Below, piece by piece: positions 47,351-56,035 of a DNA stretch of 64,000 bases. Both the position numbers and the translations under genes were made by a program. This stretch comes from Actinomycetota bacterium (lineage in GTDB: Bacteria; Actinomycetota; Actinomycetes; Actinomycetales; Microbacteriaceae): NCBI GenBank assembly GCA_947449765.1, contig CANFSP010000001.1, forward strand, positions 496,001 to 560,000, written 5' to 3'. Below the pieces are notes generated by a model. The model was not told the DNA's origin, searched no databases, and was given only the letters and a program-made list of their open reading frames with translations. The number at the start of each line of letters is the position of its first letter. The stretch's first letter is position 1.

Positions 47351-48294
47351 TGTCGGAGAGTGGTTCGCGCCAGACCGACGCACACAACGGCTTTCAGCCC
47401 CAACGGATCACCGCGCTCGATAATCCGTTTGATTCTGACGCAGCATTAAACAGCCACTTGTTGGTCTCCGAGCGGTTCTACCTCCCCATCGAAGAGTCGA
47501 CCGATGAGCAGCTCATCGCGACAGTGCTCGGCTGGGCGCTCGGGCATTTGAACGTGCCGACGTGGCTCGACAGTGACCACACCTGGTCGATTCTGTCGCT
47601 GAGATGGCATTACAACCACCTCGGAGTCAACCACACTGAGCCGTGCGTGCCATGCGCTGACTACGCCGTTCGAATCGAGGAGGAGAATGACCCCGACGAC
47701 GAGTATTGGGCCGAGCATCGCGTCCGTACTTTCGCACACTGGGATGAGCTCGGTGTGCGGGGCGACACCATGCTGCCCGGTCATGTCATCTCGAATGCCG
47801 GCATCGAGGAGGACACGCTCGCCCGGATCTGGCTTCGCGTCATTCGCGTGCACGATTTCCTGATTCGGTTCACCGGCGTTGATGAACTCGACGGCGAGCC
47901 CGACCCCGGTGGCATTTACGAGATGCTCATGCACTGCGACGATGAGCTCTTGACCGATGTGTGGGTGTGGTTTGTGCTTCACCATCCCAATCCCGCCGGA
48001 ACGTTCCACGTGCCTGCCTCGACTGTGCGCTCGGTCGAGATGCTTATCGCTGACGAGGCCGAGGCCATCCGCCGCTCATTCGGGGTCCCCGAGGAGGATT
48101 GTGCTGCGCATCCAGCCGAAGCGGAATTGAGGATGCGCGTCGCCGAGTTGCACGCCCGATACGCTCCCCGCCCGCCCATCTCGGGAATCACCCTCGCGCT
48201 CGAGGAGTTCCGCCGCGCAAACGGCGTCGAGCCGGATGACGAGTTCTGGACTGAGGAACGGGTTCGCACCGCCTACGGGCTGAATCTCAGCTAG
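47350..48294 (+). CDS. Protein of unknown function in the TPR operon
   Basis: 314 aa from a GTG overlapping the TPR stop (TAGTG). Acidic, cytosolic, with a CVPC pair (about residues 98-101) and many Trp/His residues. A duplicated EPDDEFWTEERVRTAYG-like end resembles DDEYWAEHRVRTFAH in the middle, suggesting an internal duplication. No family recognised. Confidence 0.7.
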   Translation: MSESGSRQTDAHNGFQPQRITALDNPFDSDAALNSHLLVSERFYLPIEESTDEQLIATVLGWALGHLNVPTWLDSDHTWSILSLRWHYNHLGVNHTEPCVPCADYAVRIEEENDPDDEYWAEHRVRTFAHWDELGVRGDTMLPGHVISNAGIEEDTLARIWLRVIRVHDFLIRFTGVDELDGEPDPGGIYEMLMHCDDELLTDVWVWFVLHHPNPAGTFHVPASTVRSVEMLIADEAEAIRRSFGVPEEDCAAHPAEAELRMRVAELHARYAPRPPISGITLALEEFRRANGVEPDDEFWTEERVRTAYGLNLS

Positions 48295-48306
48295 AGGAGA
48301 AGGCAA

Positions 48307-48687
48307 ATGGAAATCATCGTCGGCGTCCTTGCGACACTGGTTGTTCTTGGCCTCATCGTCGGCGCGCTCGCGCTGCTCGCCCTGCTCATTCGATCGCTGT
48401 TCCGAGTCGTCTCTGGCTCGCCCTCGCCACAGCAGCCAGCCAGTCAGCAACGAACCACCCCTCGCGCCATGTCTGCCGAAGAAGAGGGCAACGCGCACAG
48501 CGGACCATACGGATACAGCGGAGCGACCGCATACCCGCAAACACAGTACGGGTCACTGTTCAATCCGGATGCGGACTGGAATCGCGACGGCCGAGACGAT
48601 CACGACAACCATGACGACCATGAGGATCGCGATAACCGTGAGAGCGCTGACCGCGAGGCTGCCGAGCTCGAAGGTGATGAGCAGTGA
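48307..48687 (+). CDS. Single-pass membrane protein with acidic disordered tail
   Basis: 126 aa. An N-terminal TM helix (about residues 3-30) and a long hydrophilic tail, rich in Asp/His/Arg (D-H-D-N-H-D-D-H pattern) near the C-terminus. A strong GAGGAGAAGG ribosome site lies 12 bases after the preceding stop. Unknown function; third gene of the TPR operon. Confidence 0.7.
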   Translation: MEIIVGVLATLVVLGLIVGALALLALLIRSLFRVVSGSPSPQQPASQQRTTPRAMSAEEEGNAHSGPYGYSGATAYPQTQYGSLFNPDADWNRDGRDDHDNHDDHEDRDNRESADREAAELEGDEQ

Positions 48688-48694
48688 CCGTTGC

Positions 48695-50035
48695 TCAGCA
48701 ACTCCGGTAGTAGCCGTTTACCCACGTGCTGCCGCGCCAGTAGCCGTTTACCCAGCAGCCTCCGCCACCGGAGCCACCTACGTCGACTCCGCCGGACCCT
48801 CCCGCGTCAACGTCAGCATTTACATAAGGTTCGTAGACCTTGAGCCAGTACGCCGACTGGGCGGTGATGCACGCCGCTATCGGGTTCGCGGTGTTCACGC
48901 GTGTCTCGTTCGCCGCGGTAATGATGAGATCGCGGTACTCAACCTCGAGGGTTGTCGGGGTGAGTGTGTCGGTCACTTTCCAGGTTCGTGTGGATGGGTC
49001 CACGGTGAGGTCGTAGTCTGACACGCCAAAAATATCCGGAATCCAATAACCGGTCCGGATGAGTTGCTCGTTCGCGGAGCCTTGGGGAGCCGCGCCGTCG
49101 GCCAGTTCACCGCTCGACGTGAGTCGGTGCATAAACACGTCGTTCGTGTTCTTCGCAGCGAGCATAAGTCGAACCGGAAGACCAATCGGCAACAGTCGGT
49201 CTCGCGCGCCGAGAGCAAGGTTCTTGAGCTCGTCTTCGGTACGGGAGTCGTCATCGCACCAGTAATCGATGGGTGTAATCATCGCCAGAGTGACGTCAGC
49301 TAAACCGTACCGGGTCATCACTTGCATGTCTGCAGGGCGGTACCTGTCGGCATAGCCAAAAACCCAACCGTCGAGATAGGCGTTATCTGTCCAAGTAGTG
49401 CCAGAGGATGACCCCGGACTCCACACGTTGGCCGCGGTCGCGTAGTCGTCGACGAGCATCGGGTTCGTTATCCCTCGACAATCGGCATCGACGGTGACGA
49501 GAAAGTCTGAGTGAGGTGTGAGCGCAGAGCCGGCAAGCAAGGTTTGCTTGCAGACAAAGAGGCCAGCGAGGTCTGTCTCTGCACTGTCCGTCTCGGTCCA
49601 CACAGTGTCACCCTCGGGTGTGATGAACACCGTGCGCAACTCGACATTCGCCAGTTTCTGATAGGCCTCGAAGGCTGCGAATCCGACCGTGTCGGGGACG
49701 ATCCCTTCATCAACGCGAATTTCTGAGCGGGCGTTTATTCCCGAGTTAGACCCAGAGGCCGCGGATGTCAACGTGCGTCCGAGAGAAGTCACAGCGAAAA
49801 TTCCGCCGGCAATGACGAGCACCGACGCGACCACGATGCCGACAATCAGCATGAGGGATGCGCGGGGCAAGCGCTCGCGAGGCGCCGGTGTTTTTGGCGA
49901 TTGCGGCGTGGCCGTCGGCAGAGGAGGCGGGAGGCTGCTCGAACCGGAATCCGCGACGGAGTCGCTACTTCCGCACACCGCACAGAACTTGTCCCCGGGT
50001 GCGAGAGCATTCAGACACTTCGCGCATCGCCTCAC
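48695..50035 (-). CDS. Zinc-ribbon membrane protein with exported domain and WVNGY repeats
   Basis: 446 aa. N-terminal zinc ribbon CAKC...CAVC (C4/C7 and C18/C21), a Pro-rich linker, one TM helix (about 60-85) and an exported domain of ~330 residues with few cysteines. The C-terminus is Gly-rich, then CWVNGYWRGSTWVNGYYRSC, a repeated WVNGY flanked by cysteines. No family recognised. Convergent with the TM gene at 48307. Confidence 0.72.
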   Translation of the reverse strand: MRRCAKCLNALAPGDKFCAVCGSSDSVADSGSSSLPPPLPTATPQSPKTPAPRERLPRASLMLIVGIVVASVLVIAGGIFAVTSLGRTLTSAASGSNSGINARSEIRVDEGIVPDTVGFAAFEAYQKLANVELRTVFITPEGDTVWTETDSAETDLAGLFVCKQTLLAGSALTPHSDFLVTVDADCRGITNPMLVDDYATAANVWSPGSSSGTTWTDNAYLDGWVFGYADRYRPADMQVMTRYGLADVTLAMITPIDYWCDDDSRTEDELKNLALGARDRLLPIGLPVRLMLAAKNTNDVFMHRLTSSGELADGAAPQGSANEQLIRTGYWIPDIFGVSDYDLTVDPSTRTWKVTDTLTPTTLEVEYRDLIITAANETRVNTANPIAACITAQSAYWLKVYEPYVNADVDAGGSGGVDVGGSGGGGCWVNGYWRGSTWVNGYYRSC

Positions 50036-50173
50036 GTCTCTAACTTATCTGCCAAGGCGCCGATGGGGGCGCGCGTGGGACACCCGAGTACCGTCACGTG
50101 TCTGCTCGGATACACGCAAAAAGTGCGTATTTCGTCCAAAAATCTGAACTATCGGGGGAATAAAAATGCCCCT

Positions 50174-50746
50174 TGCCCTGTTACATATCTAGCAACGCCA
50201 ATTCAATAGTGTTCATGGTCCGTTTCTCGTCAACCAAAGAAAACATCCGCTCATCTCGCCGCTCACCGCGGCCAGTTAGGAATTAGTTTGACTGAAAACG
50301 CCCATGAAAAGAGACCCATCCCCTCGGATGACGAGTACTACGCCGATAACCCGGATCGCACGGATCACATTTGCCCTCGGCTGGACTGTCCCGGTGCGGA
50401 TGACTTCACATTTCATACCAAGGATTGCGATATGGATACGTTCCTCGCATACCGTCGCAGCGCACGCGCCGGTTACCCCGAACCATTCCAGATCGAAATC
50501 GAACGGGATGATGCCACGGTTTACTACACGGTAGCCGCGCTCGCGTTCGGTGAAAATGCGCAAGAAGTGGAACGCGAAATTGCTCTCGAGCAGTTCGACG
50601 ACTTCTTCATGCGGGTTCACTGGCGTGAACACGGATGGCCCGTGCGGGAAATTCGACTCACCAGGCCAAGCTTCGACGGTGAAATCGAACTCGTGGCCCG
50701 AATCGAAATCGAGTCCTGCTAGACGGGCGAACCGTGTAACAGGGCA
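50174..50746. repeat. Perfect 12-bp inverted repeat flanking the 144-aa gene
   Basis: TGCCCTGTTACA (50174-50185) and TGTAACAGGGCA (50735-50746) bracket the gene at 50288. A match of this length within 600 bases is unlikely by chance. No transposase is inside. It might be a small mobile cassette end or paired control sites. Confidence 0.55.
50288..50722 (+). CDS. Protein of unknown function inside an inverted repeat
   Basis: 144 aa from a TTG at 50288 with AGG seven bases upstream. Acidic; an early HICPRLDCPGADDF...HTKDC Cys/His cluster could bind zinc. The rest is mixed alpha/beta. No family recognised. Flanked by the 12-bp inverted repeat, and followed by an 11-bp-stem terminator-like hairpin. 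Confidence 0.6.
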   Translation: MTENAHEKRPIPSDDEYYADNPDRTDHICPRLDCPGADDFTFHTKDCDMDTFLAYRRSARAGYPEPFQIEIERDDATVYYTVAALAFGENAQEVEREIALEQFDDFFMRVHWREHGWPVREIRLTRPSFDGEIELVARIEIESC

Positions 50747-50770
50747 CTCCTTCTCAACACGCAGTGACCG

Positions 50771-50798
50771 GCTGGGTGAGGTCCACGCCTCACCCAGC
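50771..50798 (+). terminator. Strong terminator-like hairpin
   Basis: GCTGGGTGAGG (50771-50781), loop TCCACG, CCTCACCCAGC (50788-50798), a perfect 11-bp stem followed by TTCATT. Ends the 144-aa gene transcript. Confidence 0.65.
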
Positions 50799-50860
50799 TT
50801 CATTGTCCGTGGGTCCCCTTAGAGTTCTCAGACACAGGAAATCAACGATCAGGAGGAATC

Positions 50861-51346
50861 ATGAAACTCTCACGCAAAGATCGTCGTTCACTCGCGGCAC
50901 ACCGAGAAATCAACCTGATCGACATCGAAAACGTGCTCGGCACATCCCACTTCACCGTGCGCGATGTCGAGCGCTATCGCGAGTTCCACATCGCTTCGAA
51001 CAAGGTAGCCGCAGACGCCCACATCGTCATCGGCGTAAGTTCGCAGCAGGCACTTCTGGTCGCCAGCTACGGGTGGCCGGGCGCCCGCGTTGCGTTCCTT
51101 TCTGGCCGCGATGGAGCCGACCGCGCCCTCATGGCCGTTGCCCTCGAAGAGCATGTCGAAGATCGCTACGAGAAGCTCGTCATCGCATCCGGTGATCACT
51201 GCTTCATTCAAGCCGTTCAATTGCTTCAGCAGTTCGGCATGAGCGTTCACGTGTTCGCCCGTGCCACCTGCCTGAGCGCCGCACTCTGGGCCTCGTGCAA
51301 GAACGTGCGCACCTTCTCGTCACGCGAGTTTGCGCTGGCCGCATAA
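50861..51346 (+). CDS. NYN-domain (PIN-like) nuclease protein
   Basis: 161 aa. The acidic residues of the NYN/PIN-like fold are visible: D21 (LIDIEN), D87 (GRDGADRAL) and D112 (ASGDHCF). These proteins process RNA, and some act in defence or tRNA/rRNA turnover. The whole protein is the domain, with a short basic N-terminus. AGGAGG before the ATG. The target is unknown; located in a region enriched for nucleases. Confidence 0.8.
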   Translation: MKLSRKDRRSLAAHREINLIDIENVLGTSHFTVRDVERYREFHIASNKVAADAHIVIGVSSQQALLVASYGWPGARVAFLSGRDGADRALMAVALEEHVEDRYEKLVIASGDHCFIQAVQLLQQFGMSVHVFARATCLSAALWASCKNVRTFSSREFALAA

Positions 51347-51676
51347 CGGGTAAAGCGCGAGAGCTGTAGCCCGCGCATCCGGCGCAGGTCGTCGAACTTA
51401 CGCGCGGGAGTGTGGCGGTTCCCCTCCGCCACTTGAGCCGATTATCCCTCCTGTCGGACGAACCGTCACAAACCACAATCCCTTTGAAAGGCATTGCGAA
51501 CATTGATGAGCATTTCGGTGATGCATTTCACCCTGAAGATTCCGTCACCAACGAAGGTGGCGGGGAAGTGCTCTAGATGAAGCATGCTGAAATATGCCAT
51601 GCGAGTCGGAACGACACGATTTCAGTCTCAGGACTTTACCCGTCCAACTTGGCATACCGGTATGCCTAGCAGCGGG
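51347..51676. other. Intergenic region, possible coding remnant
   Basis: 330 bases between convergent genes. A plus-strand frame without a good start runs to a stop near 51576, ending with HFGDAFHPEDSVTNEGGGEVL; the composition resembles a protein C-terminus. It could be a decayed gene. The first half holds the hairpin above. Confidence 0.35.
51412..51432 (+). terminator. Hairpin after the NYN gene
   Basis: GTGGCGG (51412-51418) and CCGCCAC (51426-51432) form a 7-bp stem with a 7-base loop, 66 bases after the NYN stop. No T tract. Confidence 0.4.
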
Positions 51677-53497
51677 CTAATCCAGACTGAACAGGGTGAG
51701 TGCTTCCGATGCGAGTTCGTCAGTCCGAACCTGAATGTTGCTCTCGGACCATGCGTCTTTATTTGCAAGAGTCGCGTTCATGTGCAGGTTATTTCTATAA
51801 CCAATTGGTCTGCCTTCTTTATCCACGCGGTCGCGTTTTTCTTGGAAGGATTTGTTACCTAGAGCGCTATTGAAGCCCGAGATAGTGAGGTTTCCAAGTC
51901 GGTGCACTTGTTCACTTTGGATCCGACGAGCTTCCTCTTTTCCACCCAACATCTGAATCCATTCCGCGGGGAGATTCTCGCCCTGAGGGAGGATGTGCTC
52001 GATAGTCCATACATAGATTTCTTTGGACTCACCCGCCGGAATTTGTCGCCACAGGTCGATTTCTGTTTCCCGCGTCATGTATTTCTTGGCAAGAGCGACA
52101 AGTATGAAGCGAGTGACGCCCGCGTTCTCTTCGTAGATTGGGCCAACAAGTTGTTGAGTGAATTGCTCGTCCGACGCGGAAACCGCGGTCAGTTCCCTCC
52201 TGATGACGCCGGGCACTTCCGTCGCTTCCAAGTCGAGAATGCGTTCGATAATCCGAGCAAACATGCGGTCCAAGTCTTGCGTCGGGGGCGTATTCGTGAG
52301 GTTGCGTCGGACGAAGAAATTCGTAAGAAAGCGAGTAACTTCGGCAAGCGCGATGTCGCTGAACCCATATCGCGCTTGGTTCGTGCCTAGGAAGAGCAGC
52401 AACATAAAACCTGGCGCGCCTTGTGCTCGAGTGAGGTCTGCTAGTGCCTTGTCCCACTCCGAGAATTGCGTATCATCCCTTCGGCGACCTAGAAGTCGTG
52501 AGTACACACTTGTGGTGCTATCAAGTTTCTCTATCAATCCAGTGAGGTCTCGTCGGATCAGTTCCTCGTAAATTTTTATGAGTTTGGTGCGCGTGGCGAT
52601 TGGAACATTTGGAACGCTTATCTGCCATTGAGATTTGAAGGCGTTGTAGAAGTGTCGGAAGAATCGCTCTTGAGTTCCGTAGTCGTCGCCAAGCTCGTCG
52701 AGCCACGTCGACCATGAGCTGTAGGCGGAGTCGAGGCCAGGGCCGCCATGCTTGTCGGCAGCAGAGAGAAGGGTCGTCTTGATGAGATCGATTGGTGTGA
52801 GCGGAAGTCCTCGGTTATTCAATGACTCGAACAAAACGAATGCGTCTGTGTGATTCTCAACTTCAAGCTTTACAATCATCGATTGCTTCACGCGTTCGAG
52901 GAGGTCAAAAAGCTTGGCGATTGGACCTTCAGGTAATTCTGAATCCAACGTGATGTCAGCATCGAGGTAGTTGTGAAGTCGCCGCGTAAAGTGAGCAAGT
53001 CCTCTGCCGATTCTGCGGAGGCCAACATGCGAAACACGTGGCTTATCCAAGTCAAACCCTGCTTCGTTAAGAACGTACTGGAAGTCGCTTGAATTGTGAT
53101 TCTGTCGTTGAAGCAGGAGCCGCTGCTTTACAGGATTGCGAAGGACTAGCATCCGCCGGAGGTTGTTCAGGTCAGAGAGGCCGTACTCGTCCAGCTCATC
53201 CTTCCTGCAACTAAGTTCTTTGTAGACAGCGAGAAGTAGGAGCGAGATAGTCGTCATGCGTTGCTGGCCGTCGATCAGTTCCAAAACGCTTTGCTTGGTG
53301 GTGTCAATCGACTGGTTGACGCAGATAATGGTGCCCAGAAAGTGGCCCATGTTGTCTTCGAGAAGATCATCGAAAAGTGCGTCCCATTGTTCTTTACCCC
53401 ATGAGTATTCGCGCTGGTACGCGGGGATCTCATAAACAACATTGTTCTCGGAGCTGAGTAGTTCATGCACTGGCGATCTATCGACGGACCTAATCAC
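51677..53497 (-). CDS. GmrSD-like DUF262/DUF1524 endonuclease
   Basis: 606 aa from a GTG with GAGGGGG upstream. N-terminal DUF262 (ParB/Srx-like NTPase) motifs AYQREYSWGKEQWDALFDDL and IDGQQRMTTISLL; C-terminal DUF1524 HNH-type motif with WTIEHILPQ and RLGNLTISGFN. Fused DUF262-DUF1524 proteins resemble GmrSD, which cuts modified phage DNA with NTP. A single-gene defence role is likely. The sequence is AT-richer than neighbours, consistent with transfer. Confidence 0.88.
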   Translation of the reverse strand: MIRSVDRSPVHELLSSENNVVYEIPAYQREYSWGKEQWDALFDDLLEDNMGHFLGTIICVNQSIDTTKQSVLELIDGQQRMTTISLLLLAVYKELSCRKDELDEYGLSDLNNLRRMLVLRNPVKQRLLLQRQNHNSSDFQYVLNEAGFDLDKPRVSHVGLRRIGRGLAHFTRRLHNYLDADITLDSELPEGPIAKLFDLLERVKQSMIVKLEVENHTDAFVLFESLNNRGLPLTPIDLIKTTLLSAADKHGGPGLDSAYSSWSTWLDELGDDYGTQERFFRHFYNAFKSQWQISVPNVPIATRTKLIKIYEELIRRDLTGLIEKLDSTTSVYSRLLGRRRDDTQFSEWDKALADLTRAQGAPGFMLLLFLGTNQARYGFSDIALAEVTRFLTNFFVRRNLTNTPPTQDLDRMFARIIERILDLEATEVPGVIRRELTAVSASDEQFTQQLVGPIYEENAGVTRFILVALAKKYMTRETEIDLWRQIPAGESKEIYVWTIEHILPQGENLPAEWIQMLGGKEEARRIQSEQVHRLGNLTISGFNSALGNKSFQEKRDRVDKEGRPIGYRNNLHMNATLANKDAWSESNIQVRTDELASEALTLFSLD

Positions 53498-53945
53498 TTT
53501 GCCCCCTCAGTTGAGAATCACTTCATTGAGCCTAACAAGGGAGACCACCAGCGAGAATGATGCCATCCGAACGGGCAGAGATACCCTCTAGATCCCGAGA
53601 AATGGACAGAAAGGTTCGAAATAGTCGAAAAAACCTCGTTACCAATTCCCTTGATTTGTCGCGCTTCCGACTCGACCATTGGAAACGGACGAAACTGGCT
53701 TTGGGCTACGGAGACGACTTATCGTTGACGCCATGAAGCCGGGCGAGTTTGCGCGAGGTCTGCCGCCGACGACGATGAATGCGCGGGGCCCTCGTTCGTT
53801 TTTTACCGAACTGGTGGCAGGCCCAGGCCCTTGTTTCCGCTTTTTCTCCAACTCACTTTTGCGCCCTGAGAGGTCTTATGTTGGAACTTCAAGTTGTCAG
53901 CGTAATGATCGTAACTTTGGGGACTTCTGAAATTTTGAGTTTGAT
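53498..53945. other. Intergenic region with no confident gene
   Basis: 448 bases between two minus-strand genes. Short frames exist on both strands but lack ribosome sites and family features. The end near 53500-53600 should hold the promoter of the DUF262 gene. AT-rich patches are consistent with an acquired segment. Confidence 0.4.
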
Positions 53946-55664
53946 CTATGAGGGTCGCGAAAGGTTGAAAATCCTCTGACGCAAGGTTGGATTCCAAACA
54001 TAGACATAAGTTCCACGAATTCCTCGAGTCAACAGCACTCGGTAAATGTTTTTCACGTATTCGAGTAGGTCATCGTCTGAGTAGGTGAGACCGAGGCGCG
54101 GGTTATTTTCTTTGCCTTTGGTGTCGAAGTAGCTGTCGCGATTGAAGACGAGGCGCCCGCTAGACGCATCGAAACCGAGGTCCGGCCCTATGACAACTCC
54201 CGCGTAGTTCAAGTCGTAGCCTTGCACCGTGTGGATTGAACCGACCTCGTTCACCGAGTTGGGTGAATTGATCCAGTCCACCGGCGTTTGGTTCCATTGC
54301 AACTCGACGCCTTCGATTTCGATGTCGGTGGCAGTCTTGTCATTGCGGCTCGCCCACGGCCAGGCGTAGCCGGCGACGAGTCGCGAGAGTCCAACGGCGG
54401 CATCCTTCTCGAGAATCGCCTCGCGCATCTCAGCGAAACTCTCGAAAATGCGAAAGTCGTAGTCACCAAAATCAAGCGCGTCGACCGGCTCAAGGTTGAT
54501 GAGTTTGCGCACGAAGTCGATGTAGTCATTTCCGCCAGTGACCCGCATCTGTGAGGCGAGGCGAAAGTGGATGTTCTGAGCCCGGCTCTCGGTGAGCAAA
54601 TCCTCGAGTTTCTCGATCGGCAAGTCGCCTGGCCGAATGCTTTGTGCTGTGTCGATGAGGAGCAGCTGGTGGCGGCTAGCCGCAGCGACCCAGTCGAGCT
54701 GAGTCCACGAGGATTCGTCATCGCCAAACATGGCCAAATTGTTCTCGGTGAACTTCTTGTTTTGAGCGGCAGACGGTTGGTTCGCGCGCTGTCCGAGTCG
54801 ATGCGCCTCGTCGACGATGAGAAGGTCGAACTCGTTACGCGTATGCAGGTCGAATGGACTGATCACCATGTTTTTATCGAGCCCCGGGGTTCGCGCGAAA
54901 ACCTTCTGCACCGTCTTTCGCAGGGACTGCTGAGGGATGACGAGTCCCACCCTCGGTTGCCCGAGCATCTCGCGATACCCCGGCTGGAAGAAGTCGGCGA
55001 ACAGAGAGTCGCTCTCAAGAGCATCCTCAGGATTGCTTTTGGCGATGTCGATGAGCAGCTTCACCAAGTAGATTGCGACAATCGTTTTGCCCGTTCCCGG
55101 ATCACCCTGCACAACCATCGGGGCTGCAGCAGGCGTCGACCACGAGTCAAACAGTTTCTCGAGAATCGCTTCGACCGCTACTGCCTGGTCACTATTTAGT
55201 GCCTTGTACGGGGAGTACTTAAACAGGTTGCTGTTGACAATATCCGGGATGCTCCTTGTGAGCACCCCTTCTTTGAACAGCTGGTCAAATATCCCGTCGA
55301 AGTCTTTGCGGTACCGGTCGCGTTCGAAATAGTTGGCGTCGGTAATCCCGTGATTGCCGTTGATGACCTCGTATTTTTCGTCAGCGGCAAGATACCGAAT
55401 GAGGTGCGATTCGAGGTCGAGGCAGACGGATTTGTTGAACTCGTCGTTCACAATCACGCGAACATGCTTGAGGCCTTGCTTCGCGGACGATTCGAGGTGC
55501 TGTTGCATCCTCACGCCCGCGTTTGTGGTCTCGCCAATGTAGATGAGTCGCTCGTTTTCGATCGTGTAGACGACGGGCCAGTTCGCGTGAAGCGGGTCGG
55601 CTTCAGACCACACCTTGACCGCGCCCTTGTCGAACGGTAAATGCTCGATCCTAAAGTCGGTCAT
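53946..55664 (-). CDS. GIY-YIG nuclease fused to DUF2075 helicase/ATPase
   Basis: 572 aa from the ATG at 55664. Residues ~30-110 form a GIY-YIG domain (VVYTI...IYIGETTNAGVRMQQH). Then a DUF2075/Schlafen-type ATPase with Walker A GDPGTGKT (187-194), DEAH Walker B, and late VGSIHTVQGYDLNYAGVVIGPDLG and LLTRGIRGTYVY motifs. Such fusions are found in defence islands. The upstream MazG-like gene overlaps it by 14 bases, indicating joint action. Substrate unknown. Confidence 0.88.
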   Translation of the reverse strand: MTDFRIEHLPFDKGAVKVWSEADPLHANWPVVYTIENERLIYIGETTNAGVRMQQHLESSAKQGLKHVRVIVNDEFNKSVCLDLESHLIRYLAADEKYEVINGNHGITDANYFERDRYRKDFDGIFDQLFKEGVLTRSIPDIVNSNLFKYSPYKALNSDQAVAVEAILEKLFDSWSTPAAAPMVVQGDPGTGKTIVAIYLVKLLIDIAKSNPEDALESDSLFADFFQPGYREMLGQPRVGLVIPQQSLRKTVQKVFARTPGLDKNMVISPFDLHTRNEFDLLIVDEAHRLGQRANQPSAAQNKKFTENNLAMFGDDESSWTQLDWVAAASRHQLLLIDTAQSIRPGDLPIEKLEDLLTESRAQNIHFRLASQMRVTGGNDYIDFVRKLINLEPVDALDFGDYDFRIFESFAEMREAILEKDAAVGLSRLVAGYAWPWASRNDKTATDIEIEGVELQWNQTPVDWINSPNSVNEVGSIHTVQGYDLNYAGVVIGPDLGFDASSGRLVFNRDSYFDTKGKENNPRLGLTYSDDDLLEYVKNIYRVLLTRGIRGTYVYVWNPTLRQRIFNLSRPS

Positions 55665-55980
55665 ATTTGGTGCTCTTTCCGCGAGCCTTGTCAGTCGGGT
55701 ACTTCGCGCGGGTTTGTTCAAGTTTGGTGAGGATGAGCTGTTCTGGGCTTTCGCCGAGCTTGTCGGCGAGAAGGTAGCAGTAAGTGAGAACGTCTGCGAG
55801 TTCTCCTTTTATTGCTTCCTGGTTTACCTCGGTGACCTCATCACTCCACTGGAAGCACTCGAGCAATTCGGCCGCTTCAATGCTGATGCTCTTGGCGAGG
55901 TTGGTGGGGGTGTGAAATTGTGACCAATCGCGTTCGGCGACGAATATGCGCAGGCGTTCTATTGCCTCGTTTGTCCCCAT
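55651..55980 (-). CDS. MazG-like nucleotide pyrophosphohydrolase
   Basis: 109 aa. EAAELLECFQW and the E-x-x-D pattern in KGELADVLTYCYLLADKLG give the metal-binding ExxE...ExxD helices of all-alpha NTP pyrophosphatases. It would hydrolyse (d)NTPs to monophosphates. It overlaps the helicase/nuclease gene downstream, and is divergent from argC. In this pairing it may deplete or sense nucleotides during infection (inference). Confidence 0.88.
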   Translation of the reverse strand: MGTNEAIERLRIFVAERDWSQFHTPTNLAKSISIEAAELLECFQWSDEVTEVNQEAIKGELADVLTYCYLLADKLGESPEQLILTKLEQTRAKYPTDKARGKSTKYDRL

Positions 55981-56035
55981 GCCTGAAACGTTACCGCCAC
56001 ACGCCCTCGCTGAGTCAAACAGATAGCCTTAACCC

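Noticed and set aside
53679-53930. 83-codon plus-strand frame between the two defence genes
   Set aside because: No ribosome site, overlapping frames in both strands, and no family features.
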